Part shown: positions 40,682 through 48,692 of the stretch, piece after piece
Numbering within the stretch: position 1 is the first letter of the stretch
Layout: each line of letters begins with the position of its first letter
Origin: an uncultured Negativicutes bacterium
Lineage (GTDB): Bacteria > Bacillota > Negativicutes > Veillonellales > Megasphaeraceae
Direction of reading: 5' to 3'
Length of the DNA stretch: 64,000 bases
NCBI GenBank assembly: GCA_900752195.1
Contig: CAADUJ010000006.1
Location: 1-64,000 of the forward strand
Notes under the pieces: model-generated
What the model saw: the letters and a program-made list of their open reading frames with translations, nothing else
The model's database searches: none
What the model was told of the DNA's origin: nothing
Program-made: the position numbers and the translations under genes

Positions 40682-41185
40682 TCATTTTTTCGATTTTTCA
40701 TTGAGAGATGCCTGGAATTTTTCGTTCTTTTCCATGACGATTTTCGCTTGTTCTTCCCGATAAGCTTCATATTTTGCAGCCAATTCAGTATCGCTGGCTG
40801 CACAAATCTGAATTGCAAAAAGAGCGGCATTTTTTGAACCATTGACGGCCATTGTAGCTACAGGCATACCGGAAGGCATCTGGACGATAGCCAAAAGGGC
40901 ATCGACGCCTTCGAGACTTCCGCTTACAAGGGGAACGCCAATGACAGGCAACGTCGTATAACTTGCAACGACACCAGCCAGATGGGCAGCCATACCTGCA
41001 CCTGCAATAATACAGGATAAACCCTTTTCACGTGCCGTAGACGCAAATTCATGGACTACGTCAGGCGTGCGGTGAGCCGATGCAATCATAACATCATAGC
41101 CTACACCAAATTCGTCTAAAATATCCAAAGCCTTTTTCATTACGGGAATATCAGAATCGCTGCCCATAATTAATCCAACTTTCAT
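40682..41185 (-). CDS. purE: N5-carboxyaminoimidazole ribonucleotide mutase
   Basis: A protein of 167 residues. GLIMGSDSDIPVMKKAL, SAHRTPDVVHEFA (active-site His), IIAGAGMAAHLAGVVAS and GVPLVSGSLEGVDALLAIVQ place it firmly in the class I PurE family. It moves the carboxyl group of N5-CAIR to make CAIR. No purK is seen next to it. First gene of the cluster, behind a promoter, a leader ORF and an intrinsic terminator. AAGGAGG precedes the ATG. Confidence 0.97.
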   Translation of the reverse strand: MKVGLIMGSDSDIPVMKKALDILDEFGVGYDVMIASAHRTPDVVHEFASTAREKGLSCIIAGAGMAAHLAGVVASYTTLPVIGVPLVSGSLEGVDALLAIVQMPSGMPVATMAVNGSKNAALFAIQICAASDTELAAKYEAYREEQAKIVMEKNEKFQASLNEKSKK

Positions 41186-41199
41186 AGAGACCCCTCCTT

Positions 41200-41242
41200 A
41201 AAATAAGAAAACCCAAAGGGGATATACCAATCCCCTTTGGGT
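41200..41242 (-). terminator. Intrinsic terminator inside the purE leader (attenuator-like)
   Basis: On the minus strand ACCCAAAGGGGAT (41230-41242) pairs perfectly over 13 bp with ATCCCCTTTGGGT (41211-41223), followed by TTTCTTATTTT. It sits only 15 bases before the purE ATG, after the promoter, so it should regulate entry into the purine genes. Confidence 0.85.
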
Positions 41243-41245
41243 AGT

Positions 41246-41314
41246 TTACTGAGACACACTCGTAGTATATATCGTTATAAACCGTTTTTTTACAGCCCAT
41301 AAACTGTTACGCAT
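41246..41314 (-). CDS. Putative 22-aa leader peptide upstream of purE
   Basis: ATG 41314 has AAGGAGA 6 bases upstream and reads 22 codons to TAA at 41246 (MRNSLWAVKKRFITIYTTSV, then SQ). The stop lies 4 bases before the terminator stem. The order promoter, short ORF, terminator, structural gene is that of translation-linked attenuation. The codons show no run of one amino acid, so the sensed signal is unclear. It may be a chance ORF, but the ribosome site is good. Confidence 0.5.
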   Translation of the reverse strand: MRNSLWAVKKRFITIYTTSVSQ

Positions 41315-41358
41315 GTTGTCTCTCCTTATTAATAGAAAAAACATCGAAATACAATTTG

Positions 41359-41387
41359 ATTGTATCAAAAAGGTAAAAAACTGTCAA
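41359..41387 (-). promoter_or_regulatory. Promoter of the purine cluster
   Basis: TTGACA (41382-41387), 17 bases, TACAAT (41359-41364) on the minus strand, a near-consensus sigma-A promoter. Transcription would start near 41352, about 38 bases before the leader ORF. Confidence 0.85.
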
Positions 41388-41405
41388 CGACAATTGGTCG
41401 TTCCA

Positions 41406-42125
41406 TTATAAAATCTTCGAAAGGAAGGACTTTGTACGTTCTTCTTGAGGATTGGAAAAAATGTCGTCTGGTTTACCTTCTTCACAAATATATCCACCAT
41501 CGACGAAGAGAACTCGATCGGCAACTTCGCGAGCGAACCCCATTTCATGCGTAACGATAGCCATGGCCATGCCTTCTTTGGCAAGTTCTTTAATGACATC
41601 GAGAACTTCTCGTACCATTTCCGGATCCAAAGCCGATGTAGGTTCATCGAAGAGAATGTATTTCGGTTTCATGGCCAGTGTACGGGCGATGGCAACACGC
41701 TGCTGCTGTCCACCAGAAAGCGTACCTGGATAGGCATCCTTCTTATCTTCTAACCCGACCTTTTTCAACAGATTCAATGCTGTTTCTTCTGCTTCTGCCT
41801 TTGAGACATGACGCGTTTTCATAGGCGACAGCATGATATTCTGCAAAACCGTCATATGGGGAAACAGATTAAAGCGCTGGAATACCATTCCTACTTCCAT
41901 ACGGATGGCATTGATACTCTTAGCATCACTCATGCTGATACCATCAACGATGATTTCACCAGCTGAAGGCGTTTCCAAATAATTGATACATCTGAGAATG
42001 GTACTCTTACCCGAACCAGACGGTCCGATTATGACGACAACTTCTTTATCCTGAATGGTCAAGTCGATACCTTTTAAGACTTCGTGACTGCCGAAGCTCT
42101 TTTTTAAGCCTTTAATTTCTATCAT
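41406..42125 (-). CDS. glnQ: Polar amino acid ABC transporter, ATPase
   Basis: A protein of 239 residues: Walker A IIGPSGSGKST, signature LSGGQQQRVAIAR, Walker B YILFDEPTSALD, and H-loop IVTHEMGFAREV. The MVFQRFNLFPHMTVLQN stretch is typical of the glutamine/polar amino acid subfamily. It powers the permease encoded just upstream. I use ATG 42125, which overlaps the permease end by 14 bp, rather than the TTG 9 bases earlier. Substrate unknown; no solute-binding protein gene adjoins, so the binding protein must be encoded elsewhere. Confidence 0.93.
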   Translation of the reverse strand: MIEIKGLKKSFGSHEVLKGIDLTIQDKEVVVIIGPSGSGKSTILRCINYLETPSAGEIIVDGISMSDAKSINAIRMEVGMVFQRFNLFPHMTVLQNIMLSPMKTRHVSKAEAEETALNLLKKVGLEDKKDAYPGTLSGGQQQRVAIARTLAMKPKYILFDEPTSALDPEMVREVLDVIKELAKEGMAMAIVTHEMGFAREVADRVLFVDGGYICEEGKPDDIFSNPQEERTKSFLSKIL

Positions 42126-42777
42126 CCGTAGCAAACCTCTTTTCTAAATAACTGACCAGCCGGGCGATACCAAGGGTCATAATCAAATAAATAGCAGCAA
42201 CGGTCATCCAGATTTCAAAGGAGCCGTACGTCTTTGCAATAATGAGCTGACCACGACGAGTCAATTCTTCGAAGCCAATGACAGATACGAGGGATGTTTC
42301 CTTCGTCATGGAAATGAATTCATTACCTAAAGGAGGAATTACATTTTTAAATGCTTGCGGCAAAATGATGTAGAACATAGTTTGTCCCCATGAAAGGCCA
42401 AGGGAACGACCGGCTTCCATCTGTCCATTATCGACAGATTGGATACCAGCACGGAAGATTTCTGATACGTACGCACCACTATTGACAGAGCAAGCCGCTA
42501 CGGCTGCGATGAACGGATTTATCCGTTCGCCAATCACCATGGGAAGAGCAAAATAAATAAGGAAAATCTGTACCAGCATAGGCGTACCGCGGATAATGTT
42601 GACATAACAAGCAGCCAGGATTTCAAGGGCCCGTACACGGGAAAGACGACAAATACTCGTAATCAAGCCAAAGACGAGACCTAAGCCGACGGCAATAGCC
42701 GTGATTTCAATCGTCACGACAGCACCTTGTAGTAACAAGGGCAATGAATCGACGATCAGAGAAAAATCAAAATTCAT
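42112..42777 (-). CDS. glnP: Polar amino acid ABC transporter, permease
   Basis: A protein of 221 residues of the HisM/GlnP family, with about five membrane helices (GAVVTIEITAIAVGLGLVFG; IFLIYFALPMV; IWMTVAAIYLIMTLGI). The EAA loop is EAGRSLGLSWGQTMFYIILP. It forms the membrane channel with GlnQ. AAGGAG precedes ATG 42777. A consensus promoter with a palindrome in its spacer lies upstream. Confidence 0.92.
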   Translation of the reverse strand: MNFDFSLIVDSLPLLLQGAVVTIEITAIAVGLGLVFGLITSICRLSRVRALEILAACYVNIIRGTPMLVQIFLIYFALPMVIGERINPFIAAVAACSVNSGAYVSEIFRAGIQSVDNGQMEAGRSLGLSWGQTMFYIILPQAFKNVIPPLGNEFISMTKETSLVSVIGFEELTRRGQLIIAKTYGSFEIWMTVAAIYLIMTLGIARLVSYLEKRFATDDRN

Positions 42778-42844
42778 CTAAAACACTCCTTTGAATCTGA
42801 GAGCAGGCAAACTATCAGTAACCGTTAAATATAAATACTATCTT

Positions 42845-42873
42845 ATTATAGTTGCATCAATATGCAATGTCAA
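42845..42873 (-). promoter_or_regulatory. Consensus promoter with embedded operator for glnPQ
   Basis: TTGACA (42868-42873), 17 bases, TATAAT (42845-42850) on the minus strand. The spacer contains the palindrome TTGCAT-N4-ATGCAA (42852-42867), so a repressor bound there would cover the whole promoter. Confidence 0.85.
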
Positions 42874-42925
42874 CGTTAAAATAATAAATTATACAAAAAA
42901 CTTGCAATTACTGTCATAGACACAG

Positions 42926-42968
42926 AAAAAGTCCCTGTACAGTCATACTAAATACGGCTGTACAGGGA
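42926..42968 (-). terminator. Terminator after pfkA
   Basis: TCCCTGTACAG (42958-42968 on the minus strand) pairs perfectly over 11 bp with 42932-42942, followed by C-TTTTT. Confidence 0.9.
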
Positions 42969-42994
42969 GTACCGACACACTACGGATAAATGGC

Positions 42995-43957
42995 TTATCG
43001 GCCCAATTGATGGACTAACGTAAACATCTCTTCATCTAATGGAAAATGGAGATGATCTGCTTCGCTGTAAGGAGTTGCAACAATGCGATCTCCAATTTGA
43101 CCGACAATACAATTATAGGTACCAGCCAGGAGGCTGTCGATGGCCTTCTTAGAGAATAAGCTTGCCATGATCGCATCCTTTGCTGACGGTGCACCGCCAC
43201 GTTGAACGTATCCTAATACAGTCAAATTCGTTTCCAGATATGTATGGGTTTTAATATAGTCAGCCACGTCTGATCCTTTTGCAGCGCCTTCTGCAACGAT
43301 AACGATACTACTCATCTTTTTCATGCGGTGTGATTCATTTAAATGAATACATAATTTATCGAGAGAGACGGGGTGTTCTGGGACGAGAACAGCTTCTGCC
43401 CCCGCTGCCATACCCGCATAAAGAGCAATGAAGCCAGCATGACGGCCCATCACTTCGATGACGGCTACGCGATCATGAGAAAAAGCCGTATCACGAATCT
43501 TATTTACCGATTCGAGAACAGTATTAAGAGTCGTATCAAAACCAATCGTATACTGTGTACCCCCCATATCATTATCAATGGTGCCAGGAATCGTAACGGT
43601 CGGAATCCCCCACCGGCTGAGGGCCTGTGCACCGCGCATGGATCCGTCGCCACCGATGACAACTAATGCATCAATCTCCTGTTCTTTCAAGAATTGAGCT
43701 GCCCTTTTTTGTACGGCATCTTCCTTAAAATCCAGACACCGGGCCGTACGGAGCATCGTACCACCACGATGGATGATGGCGCCTACAGAACGGCGGTCTA
43801 AAAGTTGTATGTCATGGTCCAACAATCCCTCGTAGCCTCGAATAATCCCTGCCACTATCATACCTTTTTCTATTGCATAGCGCGTAACGCCACGTATGGC
43901 TGCATTCATTCCAGGTGCATCGCCGCCACTTGTTAAAACACCAATTTTATTGATCAT
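42995..43957 (-). CDS. pfkA: ATP-dependent 6-phosphofructokinase
   Basis: A protein of 320 residues from ATG 43957 (AAAGGAG upstream). The longer open frame overlaps aroK and lacks a ribosome site. GVLTSGGDAPGMNAAIRG leads. Then come GGDGSMRGAQAL (the Gly after GGD-GS indicates ATP rather than PPi use), PGTIDNDMGGTQYTIGFDT with the catalytic Asp, and EVMGRHAGFIAL. It is the key glycolytic step, phosphorylating fructose-6-phosphate. It is co-transcribed with the shikimate kinase gene, overlapping it by 11 bp. Confidence 0.96.
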   Translation of the reverse strand: MINKIGVLTSGGDAPGMNAAIRGVTRYAIEKGMIVAGIIRGYEGLLDHDIQLLDRRSVGAIIHRGGTMLRTARCLDFKEDAVQKRAAQFLKEQEIDALVVIGGDGSMRGAQALSRWGIPTVTIPGTIDNDMGGTQYTIGFDTTLNTVLESVNKIRDTAFSHDRVAVIEVMGRHAGFIALYAGMAAGAEAVLVPEHPVSLDKLCIHLNESHRMKKMSSIVIVAEGAAKGSDVADYIKTHTYLETNLTVLGYVQRGGAPSAKDAIMASLFSKKAIDSLLAGTYNCIVGQIGDRIVATPYSEADHLHFPLDEEMFTLVHQLGR

Positions 43958-44519
43958 TTTTTTTATACTCCTTTCTGTCCTGATCACGCGAGATAAACTC
44001 GATATGATTCTTTGAGATTTTATCAATAATGATGTGAACGATTTCTTCTGCACTATAGTTTGTTGTATCCACGACAAGATCACAATAGGGATACACGGAT
44101 TCCCATTGCTTGCTCATAGTAATGACAAAATCATGGAGATTATCATAATCTACGGTCGGTCGTTTCCCTATATGGCGACCTACTCGTTCTTCTACACGAT
44201 AAATTTCTGAGCGCAACGCAACAATGTATCCATGACGATGAAGTATACGGTACGTCCCTACATTCATAGGAAAATTACCACCAAAGGAAATAACGGCTTC
44301 ATGATACCGGCTTACTTGTTGTAATACATTGATTTCGCGTTCACGGAAAACCTTTTCGCCAGCACGTTGAAAGAACTCAGAAATTGATTGTTTCATTTGA
44401 CGTTCAATGCGACGATCTGTATCGACAAATTGCCAGTTTAAGGCAGATGCTAATTTACGTCCTATATGGCTTTTTCCACTTCCCATCATCCCGACAAGGA
44501 CAATGTTGCGTTTCATCAT
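43947..44519 (-). CDS. aroK: Shikimate kinase
   Basis: A protein of 190 residues: Walker A GMMGSGKSHIG (residues ~10-18), the FVDTDRRIE metal/shikimate site, FREREINVL and SFGGNFPMN for shikimate binding, and a lid region with GKRPTVD. It phosphorylates shikimate at O3 on the way to chorismate. It is at the long end of the family, with a charged C-terminal extension (ISRDQDRKEYKKNDQ) that overlaps the pfkA start. AGGAGG precedes ATG 44519. A -10-like TATAAT lies at 44573-44578. Motif details diverge a little, so another P-loop kinase is a remote alternative. Confidence 0.85.
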   Translation of the reverse strand: MMKRNIVLVGMMGSGKSHIGRKLASALNWQFVDTDRRIERQMKQSISEFFQRAGEKVFREREINVLQQVSRYHEAVISFGGNFPMNVGTYRILHRHGYIVALRSEIYRVEERVGRHIGKRPTVDYDNLHDFVITMSKQWESVYPYCDLVVDTTNYSAEEIVHIIIDKISKNHIEFISRDQDRKEYKKNDQ

Positions 44520-44638
44520 TTGAATCCCTCCTGTAACATACAGGTTTCGTCACGAAAATAGTGTACTTTATTATTATATCAAAAAAACACGTCATATGTA
44601 TACGTATTCGTAACAAAGATACGTAAGAATCTAAAAAT

Positions 44639-44670
44639 AAAAAAAACGACCTGTCCGAAGACAGGTCGTT
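44639..44670 (-). terminator. Terminator after etfA
   Basis: AACGACCTGTC pairs perfectly with GACAGGTCGTT (44660-44670 with 44645-44655) across a TTCG tetraloop; a T-run follows on the minus strand. Confidence 0.95.
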
Positions 44671-44681
44671 CAAGGAATCTA

Positions 44682-45692
44682 TTAGAGTCCTTTATGTTTT
44701 TTAATAGCTTCTGTAAGGAGCGGAACAATCTGGAATGCATCGCCAACAATACCGAAGTCGCAAACCTTGAAGATAGGAGCGTCTTCATCTTTGTTGATAG
44801 CAACGATGTAATCAGAACCAGTCATGCCTGCCAAGTGCTGAATAGCACCGGAAATAGCGCAAGCAATGTAGAGTTTCGGACCTACAGTTTTACCAGTCTG
44901 GCCTACCTGATGGAGAGCATCAATCCAGCCAGCATCAACGCAAGCACGGGATGCGCCAACAGCACCGCCGAGAAGATCAGCAAGGTCTTTCAGCATGCCA
45001 GTGAACGGTTCAGCACCATTCATGCCACGGCCGCCAGCTACGATAACGTCAGCTTCTTCAAGCTTAACGCCGCCGCCACCCATTTTGATGAGTTCAACGA
45101 ACTTCGTCATGAAATCAGCATCCGTGAGGTTAGCTGTCTTTTCAATGATTTCGCCAGTTGCATTAGCGTCAGCTTCCGGTTTCTTGAATACGTTCGGACG
45201 AACAGTACCCATCTGCGGACGATGATCCGGGCAGATGATTTCAGCCATGATGTTACCACCAAGAGCAGGACGAGTCCAAACGATAGTCTTCTTGTCGTCG
45301 TCAACAGAAAGTTGCGTGCAGTCTGCAGTCAAGCCAGTCTGAAGAGCGTTTGCTACACGAGGGCCGAGGTCACGACCGATGTTTGTAGCACCGATAAGGA
45401 AAACATTCGGTTTTTCTTCATGGAAGAAGTCGCAGATGACTTTTGCATAAGCCGTTGTATTGTACTGTTCGAGCTTTGCATCATCATATACATACACTTT
45501 ATGTGCACCGTGAGCGATTAATTCCTGAGCCAACGGTTTTACATCTTTACCAATAAGAATAGCGCCAACTTCGTCGCCGATGGTGTCAGCCAACTTACGT
45601 GCCTGACCCAACAGTTCGAAAGATACGTTACGTAATTTGCCTTCGAATTGTTCAGCAATTACATATATGCCTTTGTATTCTTCTAAACCCAT
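44682..45692 (-). CDS. etfA: Electron transfer flavoprotein, alpha subunit
   Basis: A protein of 336 residues. The C-terminal FAD domain carries VIVAGGRGMNGAEPF, GGAVGASRACVDAGWI, QVGQTGKTVGPKLYIACAIS GAIQHLAGM (continuing) and VAINKDEDAPIFKVCDFGIV. With EtfB and butyryl-CoA dehydrogenase it forms the flavin complex that, in M. elsdenii, couples NADH oxidation to crotonyl-CoA and ferredoxin reduction (bifurcation). Adjacent bcd supports that role. I choose ATG 45692 (GGAGG upstream) over the GTG 6 bases earlier. Terminator follows. Confidence 0.96.
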   Translation of the reverse strand: MGLEEYKGIYVIAEQFEGKLRNVSFELLGQARKLADTIGDEVGAILIGKDVKPLAQELIAHGAHKVYVYDDAKLEQYNTTAYAKVICDFFHEEKPNVFLIGATNIGRDLGPRVANALQTGLTADCTQLSVDDDKKTIVWTRPALGGNIMAEIICPDHRPQMGTVRPNVFKKPEADANATGEIIEKTANLTDADFMTKFVELIKMGGGGVKLEEADVIVAGGRGMNGAEPFTGMLKDLADLLGGAVGASRACVDAGWIDALHQVGQTGKTVGPKLYIACAISGAIQHLAGMTGSDYIVAINKDEDAPIFKVCDFGIVGDAFQIVPLLTEAIKKHKGL

Positions 45693-45712
45693 TTTCACAG
45701 TTCCTCCTTAGA

Positions 45713-46522
45713 TTAAATGATTTTCTTGCCCGTCAATTCAGCCATGAGCTGATCAACAGCTGCCTGGAAGTTGTCGTCTTCAACTGCGATGACAGTACCA
45801 CCGGATCTCTGAGGCGGTGTGAAAATTTTGCGAACCTTTGTCGGCGAGCCGCTCAAGCCAATCTTAGCTTCATCAGCATTGACATCTGCAGCGGAGAGTT
45901 CAGGAATTTCACGACGCTTTGCTTTCATCGTACCACGAATGGTCGGGAAACGCGGTTCGTTCAATTCTTTAACGGCTGTAATCAATACAGGGAATTTAGC
46001 TTCCGTAATGATGTAACCTTCTTCGTTCTGCTGTTTTACAGTGACGGTGTCACCATCAACTTTGATTTCAGCAGCATATGTAATCTGCGGAATGCCGAGT
46101 TCGCAAGCAATCTGCGGACCAACCTGTGCAGTATCACCATCAATAGCCTGTTTGCCGCAAAGGATCAAATCGAACTGTTCGATACCCTGGCGTTTCGCAA
46201 CTTCTTTGACAGCCTGAGCGATGCAATAGCCTGTAGCGAGCGTATCGGAACCGCCAACTTTTCTATCTGTGAGAAGGAATGCATCATCAGCACCCATTGC
46301 AAGACCTTCACGAAGAACGTCTTTAGCCTGCGGTGGCCCCATGGAGAGCAACGTAACTCTTGCACCCTGATTTTCTTTTAACTGGAGAGCAGCTTCTAAA
46401 GCGTTCTGATCGAACGGGTTGAAGATGTTCGGTACACCAGCACGGATGACCGTATGTTTTTCGGGATCAATCTTAACTTCTGCTGTGTCCGGAACCTGTT
46501 TGACACATACCAATATTTCCAT
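45713..46522 (-). CDS. etfB: Electron transfer flavoprotein, beta subunit
   Basis: A protein of 269 residues. MEILVCVKQVPDTAEVKIDP is the typical start, followed by NPFDQNALEAALQLKE, SMGPPQAKDVLREGLAMGAD, and LILCGKQAIDGDTAQVGPQI for AMP/FAD binding. The length fits the bifurcating, clostridial/Megasphaera-type beta subunit (~260-270). AGGAGG precedes the ATG. It lies between bcd and etfA; all three are one operon. Confidence 0.96.
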   Translation of the reverse strand: MEILVCVKQVPDTAEVKIDPEKHTVIRAGVPNIFNPFDQNALEAALQLKENQGARVTLLSMGPPQAKDVLREGLAMGADDAFLLTDRKVGGSDTLATGYCIAQAVKEVAKRQGIEQFDLILCGKQAIDGDTAQVGPQIACELGIPQITYAAEIKVDGDTVTVKQQNEEGYIITEAKFPVLITAVKELNEPRFPTIRGTMKAKRREIPELSAADVNADEAKIGLSGSPTKVRKIFTPPQRSGGTVIAVEDDNFQAAVDQLMAELTGKKII

Positions 46523-46592
46523 ATTTCTTTTGCCTCCTAAATATATTTTTTTATTTCAGCAGAACTAATGTCTGCTCAATAACTATGTAAGA

Positions 46593-47744
46593 TTAGCGAA
46601 GGAGCGAGCCGCCTGTTACCATGAGCTGTACTTCGTTTGTGCCTTCGTAAATCTGTGTAATCTTAGCATCGCGCATATGACGAGCTACCGGATATTCTTC
46701 GCTGTAGCCATAGCCACCGAAAATCTGAACGGCTTCCGTCGTAACTTCCATAGCGACGTCAGATGCTACTCTCTTAGCGATAGCAGCATCAACCGTGAAC
46801 GGTTTGCCTTCCTGTTTTCTGCAAGCAGCTTTGTAAACGAGGTTACGAGCAGCTTCAATCTTCATCTTCATGTCAGCTAATTTGAAGGAGATGGACTGGA
46901 ATTTGCAGAGCGGTTTGCCGAACTGAACACGAGTCTTGGAGTATTCAATAGCATCAGCAAGAGCTGCTTCAGCAATACCAAGGGCCTGAGCACCAACACC
47001 GATACGGCCGCCATCCAAAGTCATCATAGCAATCTTGAAGCCTTTGCCTTCTTCACCGAGCATGTTTTCTGCAGGAATCTTAACATCCTGGAATACGAGT
47101 TCCATCGTCTGAGAAGTATGGATACCCATCTTATCTTCTTTCTTACCGAAAGTGAAGCCCGGAGTATCTTTTTCTACGATGAATGCTGTAATGCCATGAT
47201 TGCCTTTTGTTTTATCAGTCATAGCGAATACGATGTAGATATCAGCAGCGCCTGCATTGGTGATGAAAATCTTGGAACCATTCAATGTATATGTGCCGTC
47301 ATCATTTTTAACAGCAACAGTCTGCTGACCAGAAGCATCTGTACCAGCATTTGGTTCCGTTAAGCCGAAAGCACCCAGTTTTTCACCTGTTACGAGAGGT
47401 GTGAGGAATTTTTCTTTCTGAGCTTCTGTACCAAACTGCCAAATCGGATTTGCGCAGAGGGAAACAGTAGCAGATAAGGTAATGGACATACCAGCATCGT
47501 ATTTAGCCAATTCTTCAACAGCTAAGATGTAGCTGAGAACGTCGCCGCCGTCTTCGCCGATGCCGCCGTACTTTTCTTCAAAATAAGCGCCAGTAAGGCC
47601 AAGACCGAGCATTTCCTGTACCAGAGCTTCATCAAAGACGCCCTGATGATCGCGTTCTACAATGGTCGGTGCTAATTTCTTTTCACCAAAACCTTTTGCC
47701 AAGCTGATGAATTCTTGCTGAATATCCGTGAAATTAAAATCCAT
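46593..47744 (-). CDS. bcd: Butyryl-CoA dehydrogenase (short-chain acyl-CoA dehydrogenase)
   Basis: A protein of 383 residues. It follows the M. elsdenii enzyme nearly residue for residue in the parts I know: FGLTEPNAGTDASGQQT, KIFITNAGAADIYIVFAMTD, KEDKMGIHTSQTMELVFQDV, QIFGGYGYSEEYPVARHMRD and the catalytic Glu in IYEGTNEVQ. It carries FAD and reduces crotonyl-CoA to butyryl-CoA (or larger enoyl-CoAs in chain elongation) with EtfAB. It is the main evidence for the host lineage. First gene of bcd-etfB-etfA. thl, hbd and crt are not adjacent. Confidence 0.97.
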   Translation of the reverse strand: MDFNFTDIQQEFISLAKGFGEKKLAPTIVERDHQGVFDEALVQEMLGLGLTGAYFEEKYGGIGEDGGDVLSYILAVEELAKYDAGMSITLSATVSLCANPIWQFGTEAQKEKFLTPLVTGEKLGAFGLTEPNAGTDASGQQTVAVKNDDGTYTLNGSKIFITNAGAADIYIVFAMTDKTKGNHGITAFIVEKDTPGFTFGKKEDKMGIHTSQTMELVFQDVKIPAENMLGEEGKGFKIAMMTLDGGRIGVGAQALGIAEAALADAIEYSKTRVQFGKPLCKFQSISFKLADMKMKIEAARNLVYKAACRKQEGKPFTVDAAIAKRVASDVAMEVTTEAVQIFGGYGYSEEYPVARHMRDAKITQIYEGTNEVQLMVTGGSLLR

Positions 47745-47907
47745 GGTATTTTCACTCTCCTAGTTTAGTAATGATAGGTCTCGAATATGAATAGATACGT
47801 CCTATTTTAGATTATATTCCCAACTCACGCTTTTGGGCTTTTTACGTATTCTAATCACATTCTTACGATTGGACATGCACAGTTATCTTGTCAGTAACTA
47901 TACAAGC

Positions 47908-47936
47908 ATTGTACAACTTTTCACGTAATTAATCAA
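47908..47936 (-). promoter_or_regulatory. Probable promoter of bcd-etfBA
   Basis: TTGATT (47931-47936), 17 bases, TACAAT (47908-47913) on the minus strand, about 165 bases before the bcd ATG. A second -10-like TATAAT lies at 47811-47816 without a good -35. The remaining 47745-48019 holds no gene. Confidence 0.55.
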
Positions 47937-48019
47937 TAGAAAAGTGTAACCTATTGTCGTAATTACCATTCCTTTTTTTCATGCTTGACATTTTTAAATA
48001 ATTAATTAATATAACATAT

Positions 48020-48637
48020 TCACTTTTCACCTTTATAAAGTGACAAAAAATGCTTTATAATGTGGGCTGTAATCCCCCAGATATATTTATCGTTCCAACG
48101 GTATACGTAAACGGAATAGGTTTTGCGACGACGCCAGGACCGATCATGGTGGAAATGGGATGCCATCATATCTGGTGCAAATGTTTCGTTCGGTCGTGTG
48201 GCAATATCCATCAGTTCCTCATCAGGTGGATTATTGCGAAACCATTCCAGGGGAACCGTAAAGAGCGTTTCTATCTCCCCTTCGCTGATGACAAAATCAC
48301 AACTTTTCAGTTTTCCTGCATAGGGATATATCGTAACACCTACGGGCGATTCGATATAGTCAAGAGGACCGAGATAGGTAATATCCTTACGGCCTATGCC
48401 TATTTCCTCCTCTGTTTCGCGCAAAGCCGCATCAAGTGACGAAGCATCATCCTTTTCTATGGCTCCTCCGGGAAAACATATGTCACCAGGTTGCCACGCC
48501 AATTTCTGGCTCCGCTGTTCAAAAAGAAGATGTTCTTCTCCATTGACGTCTAAAACGGGAACAAGTACGGCACAGGGTTTATTATTTAAAAATTGCAGTG
48601 CCTTTACAGGTCTTTCAGGGCGTAACGAATCTTCCAC
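48020..48637 (-). CDS. nudL: Nudix hydrolase, CoA pyrophosphatase type
   Basis: A protein of 205 residues. The Nudix box GGAIEKDDASSLDAALRETE then EEIGI is complete. The preceding LLFEQRSQKLAWQPGDICFP matches the extra NudL/YeaB motif (LxxRSxxLxxHxGxxxFPGG) of coenzyme A diphosphatases. It would cleave CoA or oxidised CoA to 3'-phosphoadenosine phosphate and phosphopantetheine. Its neighbours are leuS upstream and bcd downstream; the operon link is loose. The name is assigned by motif. Confidence 0.8.
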   Translation of the reverse strand: MEDSLRPERPVKALQFLNNKPCAVLVPVLDVNGEEHLLFEQRSQKLAWQPGDICFPGGAIEKDDASSLDAALRETEEEIGIGRKDITYLGPLDYIESPVGVTIYPYAGKLKSCDFVISEGEIETLFTVPLEWFRNNPPDEELMDIATRPNETFAPDMMASHFHHDRSWRRRKTYSVYVYRWNDKYIWGITAHIIKHFLSLYKGEK

Positions 48638-48651
48638 GTATATCCTCCTTT

Positions 48652-48684
48652 AAAAATCAGGGAGCTGATAAATCAGCTCCCTGA
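48652..48684 (-). terminator. Terminator after leuS
   Basis: TCAGGGAGCTGAT (48672-48684, minus strand) pairs perfectly with 48657-48669 and is followed by TTTTTA. It lies directly before the ribosome site of the Nudix gene. Confidence 0.88.
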
Positions 48685-48692
48685 AGTGTCTA

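Noticed and set aside
40636..40842. Small minus-strand frame overlapping the purE end
   Set aside because: Mostly a frame-shifted reading of purE without a ribosome site; a basic random-looking translation.
41200..41400. Purine riboswitch before purE
   Set aside because: The region lacks the three-way junction core sequences of the purine aptamer; a short ORF and a terminator explain it better.
44694..45521. Plus-strand frame of 275 codons opposite etfA
   Set aside because: Antisense shadow of a conserved gene; no motif. The frame at 45599-46381 opposite etfB is rejected for the same reason.
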